DNA from: Rhynchospora pubera
Lineage: Eukaryota > Streptophyta > Magnoliopsida > Poales > Cyperaceae
Direction of reading: 5' to 3'
Length of the DNA stretch: 64,000 bases
Assembly (NCBI GenBank): GCA_028095005.1
Contig: CM051459.1
Coordinates: 130,241,657-130,305,656, forward strand
A model generated the notes under the pieces. It saw nothing but the letters and a program-made list of their open reading frames with translations, did not search any database and was not told where the DNA came from. The position numbers and the translations under genes are program-made. Shown in pieces: positions 60,314 to 64,000 of this stretch. How positions within the stretch are numbered: the first letter of the stretch is position 1; each line of letters opens with the position of its first letter.

Positions 60314-61790
60314 ATGGAGATTGCTTCATGCTATCTCGAAGGGAACGCAGACGCAGTCGAGTTCTGTCCCCACGATCCCTTCCACCACATCTTTGCGGCT
60401 GCTACTTACACTCTACACGAGAAAGGCGAAAGCGAAAGCCACAGAGCCGGTACCATTTCCCTTTTCTCTTGTTCCCCTTTGTCTACTGATTCAGGCGATG
60501 ATGCGAGTAATACTGGTCTCCGATTGTTGCATCGGGAAGAGATGCCTGGTATTTTTGACATTAAGTGGAGTCCTGCTGGAGAGGGAAGTGGTAGTGCATG
60601 CCAGCCGTTGCTAGCTCTTGCTGATGTTGATGGGTTCTTGAGTATTCGTGAATTACAAGCTGATGTTGCTAATGGGGATAAAGGTAATTTGAAATTGATC
60701 ATGATACTGATTGTGTTTGTGTTTGTGAGTAATTTTTACTATGAAATGTGGCCCAAGGAAATACCGTAGATGGTCAACTAGAAATCTTCATATAAGTATC
60801 AAGTGTGAAAGGGGAAGTATTTTGTGCTGATTAATGATTGTTGGTACTTTAGTTTTACCAGTGGGATCCTATTTTATATAGCAAACGAAAAAGAATATGT
60901 TTTATACTGGTCTGGTCCAAGCCTATCATTTGAACTAGTACTGTAATTCTGATTATCATACCAAATTTATCAGTACCTGTACTATATTGCATAGGAAACA
61001 TGTGAAATTAGTATGTCTGTTTGGTTGACGGTAGCCATCTTTTTTGTTAACTTAGCATTGGAGTTTGAAAAATGCAGGGATTAGTTTGAAGGAGATTTGC
61101 AATGAAAAGGTTAGTTCATCCATGTGCCTTTATGTTGATTGGAGACAATCTGGTGACTCTCTATCAGTATCTCTTTCAGATGGTTCAGTATCCCTAATTT
61201 CTTTCACCGAATCTGAACTGAAAGTATCGCAATCATGGGCAGCACACAAATTTGAATCATGGACCACCAATTTTGACATATTTAATCCACACCTGTTATA
61301 TAGTGGGTCTGACGATTGCTGCTTCTGCTGTTGGGACACCCGTCAGAACCCCTCTTTACCAGTTTTCCGAAACTCCAAGTCACACACAATGGGAGTTTGC
61401 TGCGTCTCTCAGAGCACCTCCAACCCCAACATGTTACTAACGGGGAGCTATGATGAGTCTCTAAGGGTTTGGGACATAAGGTCTTCCTCAAAACCGCTAA
61501 CCGAGAAGTCAATATGCTTAGGCGGAGGTGTTTGGAGAATAAAACCTCATCCATATATTTCTGATATAGTGATTGCGGCTTGCATGCACAATGGATTTTC
61601 GGTTGTAAAAGTAGGAGGAGAAAGAGAAGAGGTGCTTGTACTGGAGAGATATGAAAAGCACGGCTCTTTGGCTTATGGGGTTGATTGGATGAAGGGTGAG
61701 AATGCAAGAAACGATTCTATTGTTGCCTCATGCTCGTTTTATGATCGGCTTCTTAGAGTGTGGAAACCTCAGTGTCTTGGAAAATCATAA
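60314..61790 (+). CDS. DPH7: Diphthine methyltransferase homologue (DPH7/RRT2), WD40 protein, 2 exons, 360 aa
   Basis: DPH7 is the WD40 enzyme that demethylates methylated diphthine on elongation factor 2 in the diphthamide pathway, in the cytosol. Exons: 60314-60683 and 61078-61790, joined AAAG|GTAATT...ATGCAG|GG, 361 codons with stop. The first exon starts MEIASCYLEGNADAVEFCPH and contains FDIKWSP. The second carries WD blades: SGSDDCCFCCWDTR (about 199-212), TGSYDESLRVWDIR (245-258) and a terminal SFYDRLLRVWKP. The GGGVWRIKPHP segment at about 272-282 is characteristic of this family. An in-frame ATG seven codons upstream (60293) is possible, but the family start favours 60314. Exon 1 has Ser/Ala-rich insertions. 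All looks intact. Confidence 0.9.
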
Positions 61791-63397
61791 TAGAAAAGCT
61801 GAATGGATGAGTTTTGCCAGTATAGCTCTTGGTAGTATTTTTCTAGGGCCAGAGGGTTTTTTTACATGACTATGTTTTGTTTTCTGTAAGATTTAATCAA
61901 TTTGGTCAGATCATAATTGTTTTACTGGTGTATTGTTTCACGATGATCTAATATTGGTGTAACAATTGTCAGTATGGTAAATCTGTTTGTAATTTTATCG
62001 GGCTAGCACTCATGACCTACTTTTGTCCCCGTCCTTTTGTGGAAATGCATCTCCTCTTGAGAAAAAAAATTTCTTTTGCTTTTACGTTGTAAGATTCCAA
62101 AGCAGTAAAATCAGGATTTGGTTTTGTTGGCTTGTTGCATTTAGAATTATACACAAAGCAAGCAACCATAGAAGCTTGTGTAAGAAAATTCTCCATTTTT
62201 ACTTTCCAATGAAGCATGTGTAGTACGAATTGCATTGCAAGCAGTGACTTCGTTTTAGCCTGCTTGTTATCTAGGATTAGAATTAAAAAAAAAAACAAAA
62301 CAGAAAATAACATACCATATTGGTATAATAATGGTATTGTGGGGTACAGTTATTGACTTATTGTACAATGTACAGTAAAGATTCGCGTCTACTTTGGACA
62401 AAAAACCACGATGAAAAGGGAAGTTTTTATTTCGAGGGAAATATTTTTTGTCCGCCCGTGATTACGCTTGCCATGTGATCCGACAAGTTAAGAGAAAAAA
62501 AATGGAGAAGAAAATATACTAGTATCAACGTTTACAACTTTACATGTTTAAATATCAATTATTAACAATCAAATTATCAAATATCAACGTTACTTATAAA
62601 GAAATATGTACTAGTGATTAATAAGTGTCAACATAGAAAAATAACTATCTATTATCAGTGCCAAAACTAGTATAGAAGTGTAAATCTACACTCAGATCGG
62701 TAATAATGGATCGAGTGTAACAGCGAAAAATTGGAATAACATTTACCATAGGATAATCTTGCGAACCAAATCACGGGGGACATTTAGCAAACCTCTAAAA
62801 AGTAAAAACAACTGCAGTATAAATTCAGTGGCGGCCAACAAACCAAAAGCTAATGCCAAGTAAATGCAAGCCAGTGAGACCAAAAGAAAATGCAGAAATT
62901 TTAATATAAAAAATGCTTTTCTAAATAATTTTTAGTACTTTTCATTTCGATAATTGCCATTACTTGTACGAACAGAATTTAACGGCAACATAATATTCTC
63001 TTCCCAAATTTTAAATACAAAAATTGCCTCCAATTTTGCCCCACCTTTTCTTTCTTTTATTTTATCGGGGCCTCATTCTGTGCTGGGAAAAGAAAAAACA
63101 AAGCAAACTAAAGTTTTTTCTCACTGATGGCACCTTTTGCCTAGAACATATATCCAAGCATTTGTTTAAACCATTTTACTATTAGATCCCACTTTAGGTA
63201 TAGCAGTGGCAAGCCCCCACAATAGGTGGTAGGGGCACCCCTTTTCTTTGAGTGGGAGCAGTTGCTCCACCACCATATGCTTTTTAATATTATTTTTACT
63301 TATACTAGGTTACTTATTTGGATGGTTGAGAACATAAATTATATAATATGGCTCAATGGGTAACTGTACATCTAAAATGAGTTCAGCAAATTTCATA
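61791..63397. other. DPH7 3'UTR and intergenic DNA
   Basis: The first 200-300 bp are T-rich with AATAAA-free but TTTGT-rich composition, likely 3'UTR. The remainder is AT-rich with no gene. The open frames at 62017-62313 are motif-free. Confidence 0.45.
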
Positions 63398-63555
63398 GGT
63401 CCGTTTGGATCGTATGAGAATAGGAGAAAATAGTTTCTTTCTAGACGTAAATTTATTATAAACAATTCAAACTCTTCACAAAGTTACACACTTTCCAATA
63501 CTTTTCGTCTTGGAATAAACTATTCTTCTTATTCCTAAGCAATCCAAACGGAACC
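63398..63555. mobile_element. Tourist-like MITE with ATA target duplication
   Basis: 158 bp, TIRs GGTCCGTTTGGAT and ATCCAAACGGAACC, flanked by ATA on both sides (63395-63397 and 63556-63558). The core ACAAAGTTACACACTTTCC is shared with the family. Confidence 0.8.
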
Positions 63556-63558
63556 ATA

Positions 63559-64000
63559 GAGTCTCAAGTTAATTTTCACTTTTCAGTTGTGCTCCTTATC
63601 AGACTCCATGAAGTTGGGTATTATAAGATCGGTTATTTAAAGTCGATCTTAATAATTGGTATCCAGCTATAATTTTTAGAATAAATATAGTAAGAGGATG
63701 CTAATTTAGTGGATGGTTAGTGAAAGGTAAAGTTACTGGATAAGCATGCGCTTGGGAGCATTGATAATATGTACCACTTTTCATTTTATTCTTTTTTTTT
63801 TAATAAAATTTATCAGTCTCCTTTTTTTTCTTGGAAATTTAAAAGAACAAAGATACATATATGCCACTCACGAAAGGATATTAATATATCTAATTGTGAA
63901 CAGCTAAAATTTTAATCCATGGCATATGAATCATCATTCTAATTCCTAAACACTATGCAACGTACTTTTTGTTTTGTTTTGCCTTTGCTTACAAGACAAC
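63559..64000. other. Intergenic, nothing recognised
   Basis: AT-rich with T-runs. I see no gene or repeat boundary. Confidence 0.5.

Noticed and set aside
60240..60614. Overlapping 124-codon and 112-codon frames at the DPH7 start
   Set aside because: Shadow frames of exon 1; the WD40 frame from 60314 is the one that joins in phase to exon 2.
1..64000. CRISPR array, operon or prokaryotic system
   Set aside because: No regularly spaced short repeats, no ribosome-binding sites ahead of clustered genes, and the genes are intron-rich plant genes.

Overview
This is nuclear DNA of a flowering plant. It is AT-rich, and its genes are split into many short exons by GT-AG introns. The four intact genes match angiosperm families: a MORC ATPase, a plastid-targeted MenG, a mitochondrial PNPase and a DPH7-type WD40 protein. 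The space between them is packed with plant transposons, and there is a decayed piece of the plastid ndhB gene. I cannot name the species. All splice structures were built by eye from frame continuity and splice-site dinucleotides.

Layout. 1-1.2 kb: a doubtful first exon of a minus-strand gene leaving the window. 1.8-3.5 kb: a 1.7-kb foldback transposon with a perfect 9-bp target duplication. 4.7-10.9 kb (minus): a 19-exon MORC-family gene carrying a tRNA-derived SINE in one intron. 11.9-17 kb: MITEs, an AT-rich TIR element and the ndhB fragment. 17-25 kb: a Helitron-like 5' terminus, followed by gene fragments (a CDC48-like piece and two unidentified exon-like pieces) and a very young Ty1-copia element (19019-23685) with identical LTRs and several coding lesions. 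25.8-30.3 kb: an apparently non-autonomous LTR element whose left LTR was hit by a MITE, which was itself hit by a MULE-like element. 30.7-33.7 kb: a deleted LTR-retrotransposon remnant with a MITE inside it.

35.2-37.3 kb (minus): MenG, the phylloquinone-pathway methyltransferase, in 8 exons. 39.4-45.2 kb (minus): mitochondrial polynucleotide phosphorylase, 14 exons and 991 codons, with a tandem duplication in its C-terminal linker and a telo-box upstream. 45.5-54.2 kb: a Helitron 3' end, a foldback MITE, two recent tandem duplications (152 bp and 588 bp), a low-copy repeat family and a degraded DEAD-box helicase exon. 55.3-59.8 kb: a 4.5-kb MULE-like element with 9-bp target duplications and nested MITEs. 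60.3-61.8 kb (plus): a two-exon DPH7/RRT2 homologue. 62-64 kb: intergenic, with one MITE.

The four genes do not form a pathway. They serve chromatin silencing (MORC), plastid quinone synthesis (MenG), mitochondrial RNA processing (PNPase) and diphthamide synthesis on eEF2 (DPH7). The less ordinary content lies in the transposons: a dsRNA-prone hairpin, a copia element with dead reverse transcriptase but identical LTRs and an unusual Gag, a three-level nest, and a possible gene-fragment-carrying Helitron. I found no CRISPR array, rRNA or functional tRNA gene.
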